From Corallium rubrum (lineage: Eukaryota; Cnidaria; Anthozoa; Scleralcyonacea; Coralliidae): a stretch of 64,000 nucleotides of DNA. The notes under the pieces were generated by a model. That model was not told where the DNA came from and did no database searches. It saw only the letters and a program-made list of their open reading frames with translations. The stretch is taken from NCBI GenBank assembly GCA_964035015.1, contig OZ036008.1, positions 10,989,692 to 11,053,691 on the forward strand, read 5' to 3'. Both the position numbers and the translations under genes were made by a program. Shown here piece after piece: positions 44,416 through 55,825 of the stretch; position 1 is the first letter of the stretch, and each line of letters begins with the position of its first letter.

Positions 44416-45976
44416 ATGGCGGAAGGTCATGCGGAGTGTGGCTCCGTTGTAACTAGATGTACTGGCCTAGATTTGGCAGAAACACTCTCTACTTTGACAG
44501 AGAGAAACGATAATTGTGGGAATATGTCTTCTCCTTCTCTTTCGAAGCAAATTAAAGACATCGAGAAGGATATAACTGCGACATCTATGGAAGATGTTAA
44601 GGCAAACCTCTCGAAGGATGGCTCCGGAAAGCTCATGCAATAGCTTAAGGGATAAAATTGTGGAGTTCTGTAAGGTTACCTACCCTGAATTTTCTAAAGG
44701 AAAACCGGTAAGGAGAATAACACGTTCGGGCGGGCGTACAGCAAACGAGAAATTGGCAAGTGATATAGTTGCTTTGGTAAAGTTTTGTGGGTCAAAGGAA
44801 GTGACGGCCGAGCTAAACGAGTTATTTCCGAAACTATCAAGTCACTCTGAGGCATCGTTTATAGATCTACTATCGAATTCACAAGACCAGAGCAACCCTA
44901 AAACATCCAGCCAAGAAGAGAGAAAGCAACTCATGACACTTGTGGAAAATCTAGACGCTAAACTCAGCCAGCTGAAAGAAGATTTTGATGACAAGATATT
45001 GATATTGGAAAGAGAAGTGGGCGATTTAAAGTCCAATTTGTGTGAAAAACAAGCCAAAATCTACTCTCTGGAATCGGAGCTCGCTAGTTTTAAAGGAAAT
45101 TACAAATCTAATAAGGAGAACATGTTAGACAAGCTTGGAAATCATGAATTACAACTTGGTAAACATCGAGAAAATTTGAATAAACTCGAGAATATATTAC
45201 TGAAAAGTCAAGATAGATCAAAGAAGCAACTATCTTCAATTTCTACTAATTTCTCCTGACGAAGGGCCTTCGCTCGAAATGTCGAGAAGATTTTTTTCTC
45301 TGTTTTTCAGGCCAACGTGACTTAACCCTGGTAATATTTATCTTCAAACAGAGGTACAATTGATTTGGAATGCCCAATAGAACCTGAGGTTAGTCTTCAT
45401 ACAAAGGCAAATTCGTATGCAAATACAACAAGACAAACTACGATTGTTAGAGAAAATCAGTCAAGTGAAAAAAATTTAAATTCAAGCCAAAGTAATTTCC
45501 AACTTAGCAGCAAAGAAAATAAGTCCACCTCGTCCACTGTTGATAAACAAGCGCAAACCAGAGAACATGAAAATCAGAACATTGGCAACCATGTTGGCAC
45601 AGAGATAGTAAACGATGCGCCAAGTGATCTCAGACATGATCAAGTCGAAGACAGTGGAAGCTTCGTTGGCGTCGAGAGAAGAAGTATAAAACGAGTCTAT
45701 CTTGGTGGTGTTCGAGAAGGCGTTAATGTGGGTTTAATAACAACGTTCATGGAGCGCAAGGGGACTTCTCCAACATTTGTCAGGTTATTTTCAAGCAAAA
45801 GAAAAGGAACCGTTGCCGTTAGAGTAAATGTAAATAAGGAAGACTTTGATCGGGTGTTGGAAAACGAGTTTTGGCCCGAACATGTTTATGCCAGACCTTG
45901 GGTATCAAAACAAAATTGGTTAAAAAAGTCATCGGAAGCATCAGTAAACAAGAACAATCATTCAGAACAAGATTAG
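44416..45976 (+). pseudogene. LINE ORF1 (coiled coil and RRM-like domain), disrupted
   Basis: ORF1 proteins of LINEs bind the element RNA. The ATG (44416) is 4 bp after the CTCA array. The frame shifts between 44594 and 44640, where two frames overlap. The second frame gives a charged domain (IVEFCKVTYPEFSKGKPVRR), then a coiled coil (about 44930-45230: TLVENLDAKLSQLKEDFDDK, EREVGDLKSNL, ESELASFK). It is then broken by a foreign segment at about 45250-45342 (hairpin CTGACGAAGGGCC, AACGTGACTTAACCCTGG) with an immediate stop, and resumes in the same frame to 45976. That last part has an RRM-like fold signature (IKRVYLGGVREG ... FVRLFSSKRKGTVAVRV ... FWPEHVYARPW) common in LINE ORF1 proteins. 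Nonfunctional as it stands. Confidence 0.8.
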
Positions 45977-45983
45977 ACTAACG

Positions 45984-48900
45984 TTGGGGTGCTGGAACTG
46001 CGGAGGAATCTACGGCAGCTTCATCTACGTCAAACGACTTTTGCGTGATTTAAACATATTTGCTTTGAGCGAGCATTGGTTATATCGAGATGAACTATCA
46101 TTTCTGGATACGCTCAATACTGACTTTCATGTTATTTCATGTAGTAGCTCTCAAAATGATGTAAATCAGCGATGGAAGAGAGGTCAAGGAGGCGTCGCGA
46201 TATTTATTAGAAAAGATCTAGTGGCACGAGAATTGCACACGGCCAGTGATCGTATTGTTGCAGCAACCATAAGCATTGGGGAAATAATTTTAGTTATAGT
46301 AGCTGTGTATTTTCCTTCGACGAACTACAGTTCAGAACAATTTATCAATACACTGGATTCTTTGGAACAATTTTGCATTGAACAAAAAAGTCGCGGACAA
46401 CATCTTGTATTATTGGGGGATTTTAATGCTCACGTAAAAGAGCCAAGTCTTAGCCAGGATTGGAACAGTCGTGGTAGGAAGCTTAAACTATTTTGTGATA
46501 AACTTAATATAGTACCAGCTAATATTTCACCAGTCTGCGAATTTCCTCGGTTTACATATATTTCTCGTTTTGGCAACTCTATTGTGGACTATGTAATTAT
46601 TGAGAATGAGTTACTGAAATATGTTCAAGCAATCGAAGTACTGAACGAACACCCAGACAATGTTGTGTTTCACCAACCGCTAAGTTTGGAATTATGTCTT
46701 CCGTTTATAGAAAAAACAACCCTAAAATCTGAAACTAAATACCTTTATGAAAAGATATCTTGGAAACGTTGCACAATGAAAAGATATCTTGGAAACGTTG
46801 CACACCTGAAGATATAGAAAACTATCGTTCCAGATTAAGAATTTTCTTACAAGAACGTTTGGACAAAAATCCTTCCGACGTAAATTTGTTTTGCGATGCT
46901 CTTGCTAACGCAATTAAATTTGCAGATTTACCTCTCCCGAGAGTCAAATTTAAAAGTGCCTTAAAACCTTATTGGACTGATAAACTGAAAAGTCTCAGGA
47001 AATTAGTTATGGCTGCACGCGCGGAATGGATAAGCTGGGGATCCCCTCGTTGTTGTACAAATAACTTGTATAAACATTATAAGAAACTAAAATGTGAATA
47101 CAGACGCGAACAAAGAAAGGCCTCGTGGGAATTCGAGCAAAAAGAGTTTTCTAACATTGCTAATTTAAATGAAACCGATCATGACATGCTTTGGAAACTG
47201 TTGAATAGCAGAGTAGGAAAAGGAAAACAAAATAAAAAATCAAATATCTTGGTTTTTAATGATGAAACAGTTACGGATCCTCAGAAAATAGTCAATCTAT
47301 GGGCTGATTATTATGAGTCACTATTTTCTCCTTTACATGAAGGATCGTTCAATTATAAATTTTTCTCAGAAGTTAACGAAAAAGTTGATGAAGTTTTGGA
47401 AGCATCTGCTTCGAACGTTGATTATACCTTCAGTACATCACTCACTGTAACAGAAATTGCGGCAGTAATACAAAGATTGCCAAATGGAAAGTCTCCAGGC
47501 TACGATGGCATTACGTACGAACATTTAAAATACGGTGGAGAGATTATAACTCAAATTTTGCTGAAATTATATAACTGTATTACTGAAATTGAAGAAATAC
47601 CTAAGTCATTTAAGCTGGCAATTAAAATTCCAATTCCAAAGAAAAACAAAGAGGTTCGGTCTTTTGATAACCATAGAGGTATCAGCTTACTTACCAGTTT
47701 CAATAAAGTTTTGGAAAGAATTGTTCTATCTAGACTACAAAAAAACCCAAATAACAGTCATCATTCTCTTCAAGGAGGTTATCAAAAAGAGCAAGATGCA
47801 CTAACAACTTGTTTCGTAATTGATGAAGTTATCAAGCATTGTTGCGAAGAAAATGAGAAAGTTTATGTTGCTTACATGGATATTAGTAAAGCTTTTGACA
47901 CAATGTGGATAAACGGTATGTTGTATAAATTGTATTACAACAAAAACATCTCAGGTAAAGCTTGGAGATTGATACGACATTGGTACCTGGATATGCAAGA
48001 GTTTGTATTCATAGAAGGAACTACGTCCAGAACCTATGAACTATTTCAAGGAACTAGACAGGGTGGGGTTTTATCTCCATGGTTGTTTCTGGTTTTTATT
48101 GATGACCTTATTCAAGAACTTGATCGAATTAACGCTGGCATTTCTCTTAACTCCGTCTGTTATGGTTCACCAATGTTCGCAGATGATCTGACCATGCTGT
48201 CAAGAATGAAACCAGGTCTCGACAGAATGTTGCAAACTGCATGGAATTTTTGCCGAATGTGGCGATTTAATTTTAATTTAAAGAAAACTGTAATATTAAC
48301 GTTTGGAGAAAGCAAAATGGAACACGATACAAATCGTGAAAGACGATTGTGGAAACTTGGCAGTAGTGCTTTATTAGAATTACAAGTTTGGTCTAACCTA
48401 GGAAAGACATGGCACATTTTCAAGGACAATTTGGTGTTTATTTCGAATGCATTACAAAAGGGAAGAGAAGCGTGCTACACACTTGTTGGCATGGGTGCTC
48501 GCCATGGGGGGATAAATCCTTCCATTTCGTCTAAATTGTGGAAAGTCATCGGCCTCTCTAAGTTGCTATATGGTGCGGAACTTTGGCAGCTCAAAGGTCA
48601 TCACATTACAGAGTTAGAAAAGGTACAAAATGTAACAGTTCGCATAATGCAAGGACTTCTTCCTGGAACTTCTGGTTCTGCTGCCTGTGGTCTGTTGGGC
48701 TTACTTAGTGTTGAAGTAGAAATAGATAAACGAAAACTTTATTTTTTGGGTCGATTGATAAACATTAGACCAGGAACTCCTTGCAGACGGATTTTCTTAA
48801 GAAGGCTGATAAGATGGAAATGGAACAAAGATAAAAAGCTTACAGGATTCATCCCAGACGTCATAAGAGTTCTTCAAAAATACGAACTAATAGAGTACAT

Positions 48901-49477
48901 GGTTGAATTCGTTTTAACAGACCAGTTTCCTACAAAAAAGAACTGGAAGAAGATCGTGAATTCTAACTTACGGAACTGGTGCCAAGAGGCGTGGCATATT
49001 AAAATTAATAGAAATAAACAACTGAGCATTTATGCAAGAGTTCATCCAACTCATGAAACTTGTTTTTGGTGGCTACTAGCAAAAGCGAAGCCAGAATATT
49101 TACCACAAATAACAGATGTTATAAGAGTTATGTGTGGATCCTACAAAATTCGAGGAAAACGTGTAGAAAATCCGAATGAATATACTGACTATTGTGACTT
49201 GTGTGAAAGAAACTATTCAAACCCAGTAAATCATGCTTTGTTGTACTGTAGTGGATCTTATGATCAAAGAGAGAAGTTATGGTCTTGGATCAACGATAGT
49301 TTACCTGCTTCGCTATGTGCATACTTAGCTTGTTTGTCAGATATAGATTTTTTGTTTTGTATTTGTGGAGAAAAGAATGACATTCTTTGTTCAGACCTCG
49401 ATGTATGGACACTGCTTCTAATAGAATCAGCATGTTACATTTCATCATGTTTTAAATGCACTATGCTAACTATTTAA
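45984..49477 (+). pseudogene. LINE ORF2: APE endonuclease and reverse transcriptase, one frameshift
   Basis: Nicks target DNA and copies the element RNA. N-terminal APE domain: LGCWNCGGIYG, ALSEHWL, GQGGVAIF, LLGDFNAHV (about 46410-46433), NSIVDYVII, FHQPLSLEL. RT: LPNGKSPGYDGITYEHLKYG, HRGISLLTSFNKVLERIV, YMDISKAFDTMW (motif A), GTRQGGVLSPWLF (B), FADDLTMLSR (C, 48176-48205). C-terminal finger CDLCERNYSNPVNHALLYC near 49193. A 29-bp exact tandem duplication at 46747-46804 shifts the frame and is the only lesion seen; without it the length would be about 1,150 aa. The frame has no ATG near its start and overlaps the end of ORF1, suggesting reinitiation or frameshifting. Neighbours are ORF1, 7 bp upstream, and the CTCA arrays. 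Confidence 0.92.
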
Positions 49478-49545
49478 ATTTTAATTATTTAATCAATTTT
49501 TTTTGTAAATAACTCTTCAGTAATTGGAGGCAATAAAGATTTATA

Positions 49546-50149
49546 CTCACTCACTCACTCACTCACTCACTCACTCACTCACTCACTCACTCGCTCGCTC
49601 GCTCGCTCGCTCGCTCGCTCGCTCGCTCGCTCGCTCGCTCGCTCGCTCGCTCGCTCGCTCACTCACTCACTCACTCACTCACTCACTCACTCACTCACTC
49701 ACTCACTCACTCACTCACTCACTCACTCACTCACTCACTCACTCACTCACTCACTCACTCACTCACTCACTCACTCACTCACTCACTCACTCACTCACTC
49801 ACTCACTCACTCACTCACTCACTCACTCACTCACTCACTCACTCACTCACTCACTCACTCACTCACTCACTCACTCACTCACTCACTCACTCACTCACTC
49901 ACTCACTCACTCACTCACTCACTCACTCACTCACTCACTCACTCACTCACTCACTCACTCACTCACTCACTCACTCACTCACTCACTCACTCACTCACTC
50001 ACTCACTCACTCACTCACTCACTCACTCACTCACTCACTCACTCACTCACTCACTCACTCACTCACTCACTCACTCACTCACCACCACTCACCACCACTC
50101 ACTCACCACTCACTCACTCACTCACTCACTCACTCACTCACTCACTCAC
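49546..50149. repeat. (CTCA)n array with (CTCG)n patch downstream of the LINE
   Basis: CTCA tetramers, a patch of about 17 CTCG units (49591-49660) and a few CACCACTCAC units near 50085-50108. The very long THSL-repeat ORF is microsatellite. Confidence 0.97.
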
Positions 50150-50560
<411 letters not shown>

Positions 50561-50660
50561 AACCTTACCCTAAACTTAACCACAACCCCCCAGCAACCCT
50601 AACCCTAACCCACACACCCCCGGTGGCCCTAAACCTAACCACAACCCCGACCACAACACC
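50561..50660. repeat. Degenerate CCCTAA-like repeats
   Basis: AACCCTAACCCTAACCC and CCCTAAACCTAACC words among CA-rich sequence; similar words occur at 43381-43412. Too short and degenerate to be a telomere. Confidence 0.7.
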
Positions 50661-50721
50661 CTTACTGTTTTTTTAGTTATATGCAATTTAATTTAACATC
50701 CCGCATGTAGGTAATTCAAGG

Positions 50722-50762
50722 TCGTTTCGCACTTACTGATTATTGGTAATTCTAGGTAGCTA
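50722..50762 (-). repeat. Right inverted repeat of the 7.5-kb block
   Basis: TTTCGCACTTACTGATTATT then GGTAATTCTAGG, the complement of 43289-43335. Confidence 0.75.
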
Positions 50763-50792
50763 GGAGTTCATGTTGGGTTGACACAACTATTT

Positions 50793-50826
50793 GTTTATGC
50801 TTATTTCACAAGTGTGAATCAGGCTT
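50793..50826. mobile_element. Detached end of the 42906 MITE
   Basis: GCTTATTTCACAAGTGTG and AATCAGGC form the missing right end of the MITE at 42906-43126. Confidence 0.6.
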
Positions 50827-51107
50827 AAAAGGTCGTTATGCATTAGAAAACATGTACGAGTTAATCACGTGTTGTTAACTCATTGCTGCCTATAGGCCCG
50901 GGAAGGGGGTGGGGTGGAGGGGGGGGGGGGTGACTCTGGAAATTTTTGGGTAGGGGTGTGCCGCCGTCACCTCAAAATCCTGACCCTAACCGAGACCTAA
51001 AAAGGTGATTTTTCATAGCCTATCCCAGAGTTAAACTAAAAATAATCAATAACCTATCCCAGTACTGCATGGTGTCACATTTTTTCGTGCGGCCGCGCTA
51101 AAAAATC

Positions 51108-51230
51108 CTGAAGTCTGAACTGTGTCGTTGGTGGCTGCCTAGCGCCTTTGATATACCCCGACACGGCCACGTTGATCTGTGTCCTTCGCAATTCAGCCGC
51201 TGGCTGCAAGTAAGGATGACTACACCCCCC
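51108..51230 (+). mobile_element. 5S-SINE tail fragment, type 1
   Basis: CTGAACTGTGTCGTTGGTGG, CCGACACGGCCACGTTGATC and GCTGGCTGCAAGTAAGGATG match the SINE tail at 43650-43765. The 5S part is missing. A C tract follows. Confidence 0.8.
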
Positions 51231-51332
51231 CCCCCCCCCATGCACCAGTCCTTTATCCTTCATAGGCGTAGCCTGCGTGCAGACTCCACCTGAATTACCC
51301 GTATACCTTATATACGAGAGTACCCCCTCCCC

Positions 51333-51476
51333 CGGTTTTCCACTAGGCGACTTTTTTCGCGCGAAGCGACTTTTTCTTTTGTCTCACGACCTGAGCTGGA
51401 ACTAATCAGAAATCTATTGAATTCGAACAAAAGAAAGTCGCTTCGCGCGAAAAAAATCGCCTAGTGGAAAACCGGC
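51333..51476. mobile_element. Foldback MITE, CTAGGCGA family, copy 2
   Basis: CCGGTTTTCCACTAGGCGA and complement, inner arms TTTTTTCGCGCGAAGCGAC and GTCGCTTCGCGCG. The best-preserved copy. Confidence 0.85.
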
Positions 51477-51484
51477 TTTAGACG

Positions 51485-51770
51485 AGTAAAATCATATGGC
51501 GTTAATAGACAGAGTAAAACAATCAAGGGTCGCTCTTTTTGACAGCTCAGGGAGAAATAAGTTAATAACTTGTTAATAAGTAAAATACTAGCTCCACCAT
51601 TAGACAAAGTAAAATAAAGAAGCTTGTTTTAGGCCAGCTCAGGTGGCAGGAATTATTAAATGACTTGTTAGAACTTGTTAATCCATTGATGCCCACGCTG
51701 TCTGAAGGTTCTCATTTTGACAGGTATAGTCTGCTAGCGTTAGACAGAATAAAATAATAAAAAGATTATG
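51485..51770. repeat. Dispersed 25-bp satellite monomers
   Basis: TAGACAGAGTAAAAC, TTAGACAAAGTAAAAT and TTAGACAGAATAAAAT at about 51507, 51602 and 51740, separated by unique sequence. Confidence 0.6.
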
Positions 51771-52006
51771 TCTCCAGCAGGCCCAGGCAGGAACAAATTT
51801 TTTTTTATAATTATATTATAATGACCGAGAAAAATGACCTGCCTGGACAAGGAGATCGAGTCTCCGCTAACCATAGTGCAGACGGCAAGGGAGTCTTCCC
51901 TTGACCGTCCGCACTATATGACCGAGGAAAAATGCCCTGAAGATCGAACACTAAGTTTCATATTGTTTTTACATTGTTAACTTATCATTTATGTACCATA
52001 ACTGAT

Positions 52007-52318
52007 AGGGGAGCACGGGTGGCGTGTGCTATTAGGGCGCTGCCTCTCACCAATAGTTAAACCTGGTTAGACGGGGTTAGTACTTGGATGGGTGACCGTC
52101 TGGGAACAACCCCGTTCTCGGGATGGGAGTCATGTGAGTAGAGTTTAGTTGGTCTCTCCTGTGCTCCGAGGGTTTTTCGCCGGGTTCTCCGGTTTTCCTC
52201 CCTCCGTAAAATCAACACCTATATGTCTTAGCTGTAAATGGAGGACCCCAGCAGCTCTGCTGAAAAACTTATCCTCCTTAAATAAAGAATAATAATCATA
52301 ATAATAATAATAATAAAA
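52007..52318 (+). mobile_element. 5S rRNA-derived SINE, tail type 2
   Basis: AGGGGAGCACGGGTGGCG and TACTTGGATGGGTGACCG as in 43416, but after CCTCCCTCCGTAAAATC the tail switches to GGAGGACCCCAGCAGCTCTG ... AAATAAAGAATAAT and an (ATA)n end. Confidence 0.87.
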
Positions 52319-52487
52319 ATACCCTTACGTCACCAAAGTTCGAGGTTCTCGTGTTCGGGGGGAAATTACTCCCACACTAAGTTTAACCACCAGTTTCAAA
52401 GTATACTGAACATATTTCAGCCTAGGCATGGCTATAAACATTTCAGGTATCGGAAAGTCTGTTATAGTTACCACCGAAACAAAGTAA

Positions 52488-52612
52488 AGGCGGTTTTCCA
52501 CTAGGCGAGATTTGTCGACCGAGTTCCACTCGGGAGCTTGCGAGACAAAAGAAAATGTCGCTTCGCGCAATCGCGCGACATTTTTAATTTCGCCTAGTGG
52601 AAAATAGCCTTA
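52488..52612. mobile_element. Foldback MITE, CTAGGCGA family, copy 3
   Basis: AGGCGGTTTTCCACTAGGCG and CGCCTAGTGGAAAATAGCCT, with inner AATGTCGCTTCGCGC. Confidence 0.8.
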
Positions 52613-52939
52613 AGGGAATAAAAATAATAATAACTCAATAAAACAATCGTACTGATGCATGATAACAACCCGAAATTTTTCATTTGTAGCGGCAAATTTC
52701 TAGCTGTGTCGCCTTTGTTACGAACGCTGTCGGACAGGAAAACACTGATTTTCTGGTTCAGCAACGATCGGCAGTAACATTAGGTGGTACACCGTTTAAT
52801 TAAACTTGTCAAAACAGATATGTCAGTGACAGTGTTTCAAAAGTGCTTCGTATTTGCTCGCGGCTTTCGAATAAATGAAGAGAAACTATATAATACCCTG
52901 CACATGCTCTCGTTGTTACTTCGTGAAAAGTCTACAGTC

Positions 52940-53472
52940 TAAAGGCCCATTCACACTACGCTCAATTTTTGGTGCGGCTCCGCGGATAAAAATGGTGTAC
53001 GCGTACCAATTTTACCCCTTAAGATCTACGACGGCAACTTCGAGGACGACGTCCTTCAAACAAAAGCATTCTTCTTGCAAAACAAAGATAATGAATAATT
53101 TCTAGTCCCAAGAGTAATCTGAACACCGTTCTCGCTCTGTATACAACGCACTCAGACCATTTTCACGTCTTCAGGAAGACGTTGACTCGTGGCGTGATGA
53201 GAACTGTTGTCTGAGATTGCCTTAACACAGACACTTCAACCGTTTTAACACTTTGAAGATTATAAAACAAGCTTCAAGTATTGAATACAGTAGTCAGTTA
53301 ACTGTGACTTCTTTTTAATGCTAAAATTTGAATTGCTTTTTAACCGCCGTCGTCGTCCTAGCATCTTAAGGTCCCTATTTACATGGTACGAGCACGGATA
53401 AAATTGGTACGGGTAACAATTTAACCGAGCGTCAGCCGTACCAAAAATCAAGCGTAGTGTAAATGGCTTTAA
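52940..53472. mobile_element. TIR element, TAAAGGCCCATTCACACTACGC ends
   Basis: Left arm CATTCACACTACGCTCAA, TTTTTGGTGCGGCTC; right arm CGTACCAAAAATCAAGCG, TAGTGTAAATGGCTTTA. Inner words GGTACGCG/CGTACC recur. About 530 bp. The overlapping ORFs are not supported. Confidence 0.65.
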
Positions 53473-54016
53473 AAGTCTACATATGTGGGTACATGTTGTG
53501 CGCAACAGGGTTGGTTGTGTTTGATATGGTGATTTTATAGTTAGGCTGAACAATGAAGGATTTTAACAAGGATTGAGCGGCTTGTTTGACCATGTGTACT
53601 TATATTCAGCGCGGAAAGATTACAAGGCGAGATAAATTGCTATAGAAAACTGGAGTATTAGAGCATAGAAATAGAGTCTTAGGCAGTCCAAGGCAGTTAA
53701 AGGTCACTACGACAAGGTATACAAAGGCAGGAAGGGTCAAAAGATACTGATAAAGGTACATATAATATGTATGCAGAATTGGATAAACTCAATTTACAAC
53801 ATCGGTAATAAACAATGCAAGCAATAACTACAAATATGTCATGTATGATGGCTAAATTTTAATTAGTGTTATTGTCTCAAAAGCTGTTTTTAAAGTTTCG
53901 GCGACTCTCTGAAACGTTTAATACTAATTACTATATATACGAGAAAAGATTACCCATAAAAATGCTAGAGGTTTTAGTAATAATGCAGTCATTGCAGTGC
54001 AGTGCAGCGTACTGTA
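53473..54016. other. No gene recognised
   Basis: Unique AT-rich sequence between a TIR element and a tetranucleotide array. Confidence 0.4.
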
Positions 54017-54285
54017 CCGAAACGAACGAACGAACGAACGAACGAACGAACGAACGAACGAACGAACGAACGAACGAACGAACGAACGAACGAACGAACG
54101 AACGAACGAACGAACGAACGAACGAACGAACGAACGAACGAACGAACGAACGAACGAACGAACGAACGAACGAACGAACGAACGAACGAACGAACGAACG
54201 AACGAACGAACGAACGAACGAACGAACGAACGAACGAACGAACGAACTAACGAACGAACGAACGAACGAACGAACGAACGAACGA
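54017..54285. repeat. (CGAA)n array
   Basis: About 66 tetramers with one CTAA variant. It is read through in all frames, giving NERT/FVRS pseudo-proteins on both strands. Confidence 0.97.
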
Positions 54286-54795
54286 ATAAAGTCAGAGGCA
54301 GAATGTAAACTCGCAGCTTAGTATATATGTATATTGGTATAACCACGTATAACCTATAACACGTCAGAGCATCGCAATTCACATGAAGCTGGTGCAGATC
54401 AACGCCTTAATTTGAGTAGTTTGAAATGGTCCACTTAATAAAAACAATTCGAACACGCCTAACCAATATCACAAGACCAAATGAACAAGAAAACCACGCG
54501 TAGATCATAAGTGCATGTGCATGGATAAATTTAGTACTGATAAACCAAGTTTGTAAATATTAATAATTAATCGAAAAATGGGGAGTGAACGCATGCCAAA
54601 TAAAGAGTCTTTCATCGAAGTTGGTCAATATAATATTAGAATGGGTTAACCTCAAAACCCAACCCCTTTTTCTCTAGAAATCGAAGGTCTACTGTTCAGG
54701 TCAACTAACTTGTCAACTATCTTAAGGACTGAGCTATTTATACTGATGAGGCCAAGTTAACTTGGTTAGTTGTTCGTGTCACGAAATTCTTAAAA

Positions 54796-55074
54796 GCCTG
54801 ATTTACACTTGTGAAATAAGCACAAGCACGAACACAAACACAAACAAAATACTTGTGCGAACCGGGGTAAAACAAGCGTAAACACGAGCACGAGACAAAA
54901 GAACCTCTTTTGTACAGCTCTTGTGCTGTGGCTTGTACTTGTGCCTCTTATTTATTTCATGTGCTTGTGCTTATGCATGCATGCTTGTCATTTTGCCCCA
55001 AAGGAATACAGCCAGAGGGCTGTATATTCCTATGGCTGTATTCCTTGGGCTTATTTCACAAGAGTGAATCAGGC
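54796..55074. mobile_element. MITE, CCTGATTTACACTTGTG family, complete copy
   Basis: Ends GCCTGATTTACACTTGTG and CACAAGAGTGAATCAGGC. The interior repeats GTGCTTGTGC words and includes a GTATTCC/GGAATAC hairpin. The ORFs across it are incidental. Confidence 0.75.
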
Positions 55075-55106
55075 AGTTTCGGCAGCAAGAAGATATTTGC
55101 CATGGT

Positions 55107-55310
55107 TATAGGATTCGTTTACATCTAAACTAAACTAAACTAAACTAAACTAAACTAAACTAAACTAAACTAAACTAAACTAAACTAAACTAAACTAAAC
55201 TAAACTAAACTAAACTAAACTAAACTAAACTAAACTAAACTAATTCTTCTTTGTAAATTTAGTGTATGCGAGTTTTAAAACCACAGTGAGATCCTTTAAA
55301 TTGTCAGACG
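55107..55310. repeat. Dispersed repeat with expanded (CTAAA)n
   Basis: GATTCGTTTACATC, more than 20 CTAAA units (55120-55240), then TTCTTCTTTGTAAATTTAG. The sister copy at 10809 has only two units. Confidence 0.85.
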
Positions 55311-55502
55311 ATCGATCGAGCTAGCCTCAATTTCAGGAAGAAGTATTAAACAGACAACCTTCAGTCAGTCGGCGAAAATTTCGAAATGCAGCCAAGAAAA
55401 TGAACAAAGCCTAGGAGTATTAATAATAATAAAAAGTGCTTGCAATTACTGGTAAACTAGGCCGGCACGCCTCTTGTAATCGGCACTTTAAACAAATCTG
55501 CA

Positions 55503-55504
<2 letters not shown>

Positions 55505-55580
<76 letters not shown>

Positions 55581-55776
55581 TTCTAGGACAGCGTCGGCCA
55601 CGGTTGAAATCAAATATTACCAGGGTTAAGTCACGTTGGCCTGAAAAACAGAGAAAAATCTTCTCGACGTTTCGAGCGAAGGCCCTTCGTCACTAATGTC
55701 TCCTGACGAAGGGCCTTCGCTCGAAACGTCGAGAAGGTTTTTCTCTGTTTTTCAGGCCAACGTGACTTAACCCTGG

Positions 55777-55822
<46 letters not shown>
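55505..55822. mobile_element. Hairpin-bearing foldback between (AT)n arrays
   Basis: TA arrays at 55510-55576 and 55784-55822. Between them 55612-55783 is a palindrome: AATATTACCAGGGTTAAG, CGTTGGCCTGAAAAACAG, CGACGTTTCGAGCGAAGG and complements. Each arm holds a CTGACGAAGGGCC hairpin. One arm is the segment found inserted in the LINE ORF1. Confidence 0.85.

Positions 55823-55825
<3 letters not shown>

Larger units (their letters stand above)
44412..49545 (+). mobile_element. Nearly complete APE-type LINE in a CTCA microsatellite
   Basis: A 5.1-kb non-LTR retrotransposon: ORF1 (44416-45976, broken), ORF2 (about 45960-49477, one frameshift), a short 3' UTR with AATAAA at 49532-49537, then ATACTCACTCAC without a poly(A) tail. 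Both borders are CTCA repeats, so no ordinary target duplication can be defined. The clade is not certain; two ORFs, an APE domain, an RT without RNase H and a terminal CCHC are visible. Confidence 0.93.

Noticed and set aside
50561..50660. Telomeric repeat or chromosome end
   Set aside because: Only two or three CCCTAA-like units, degenerate and internal.
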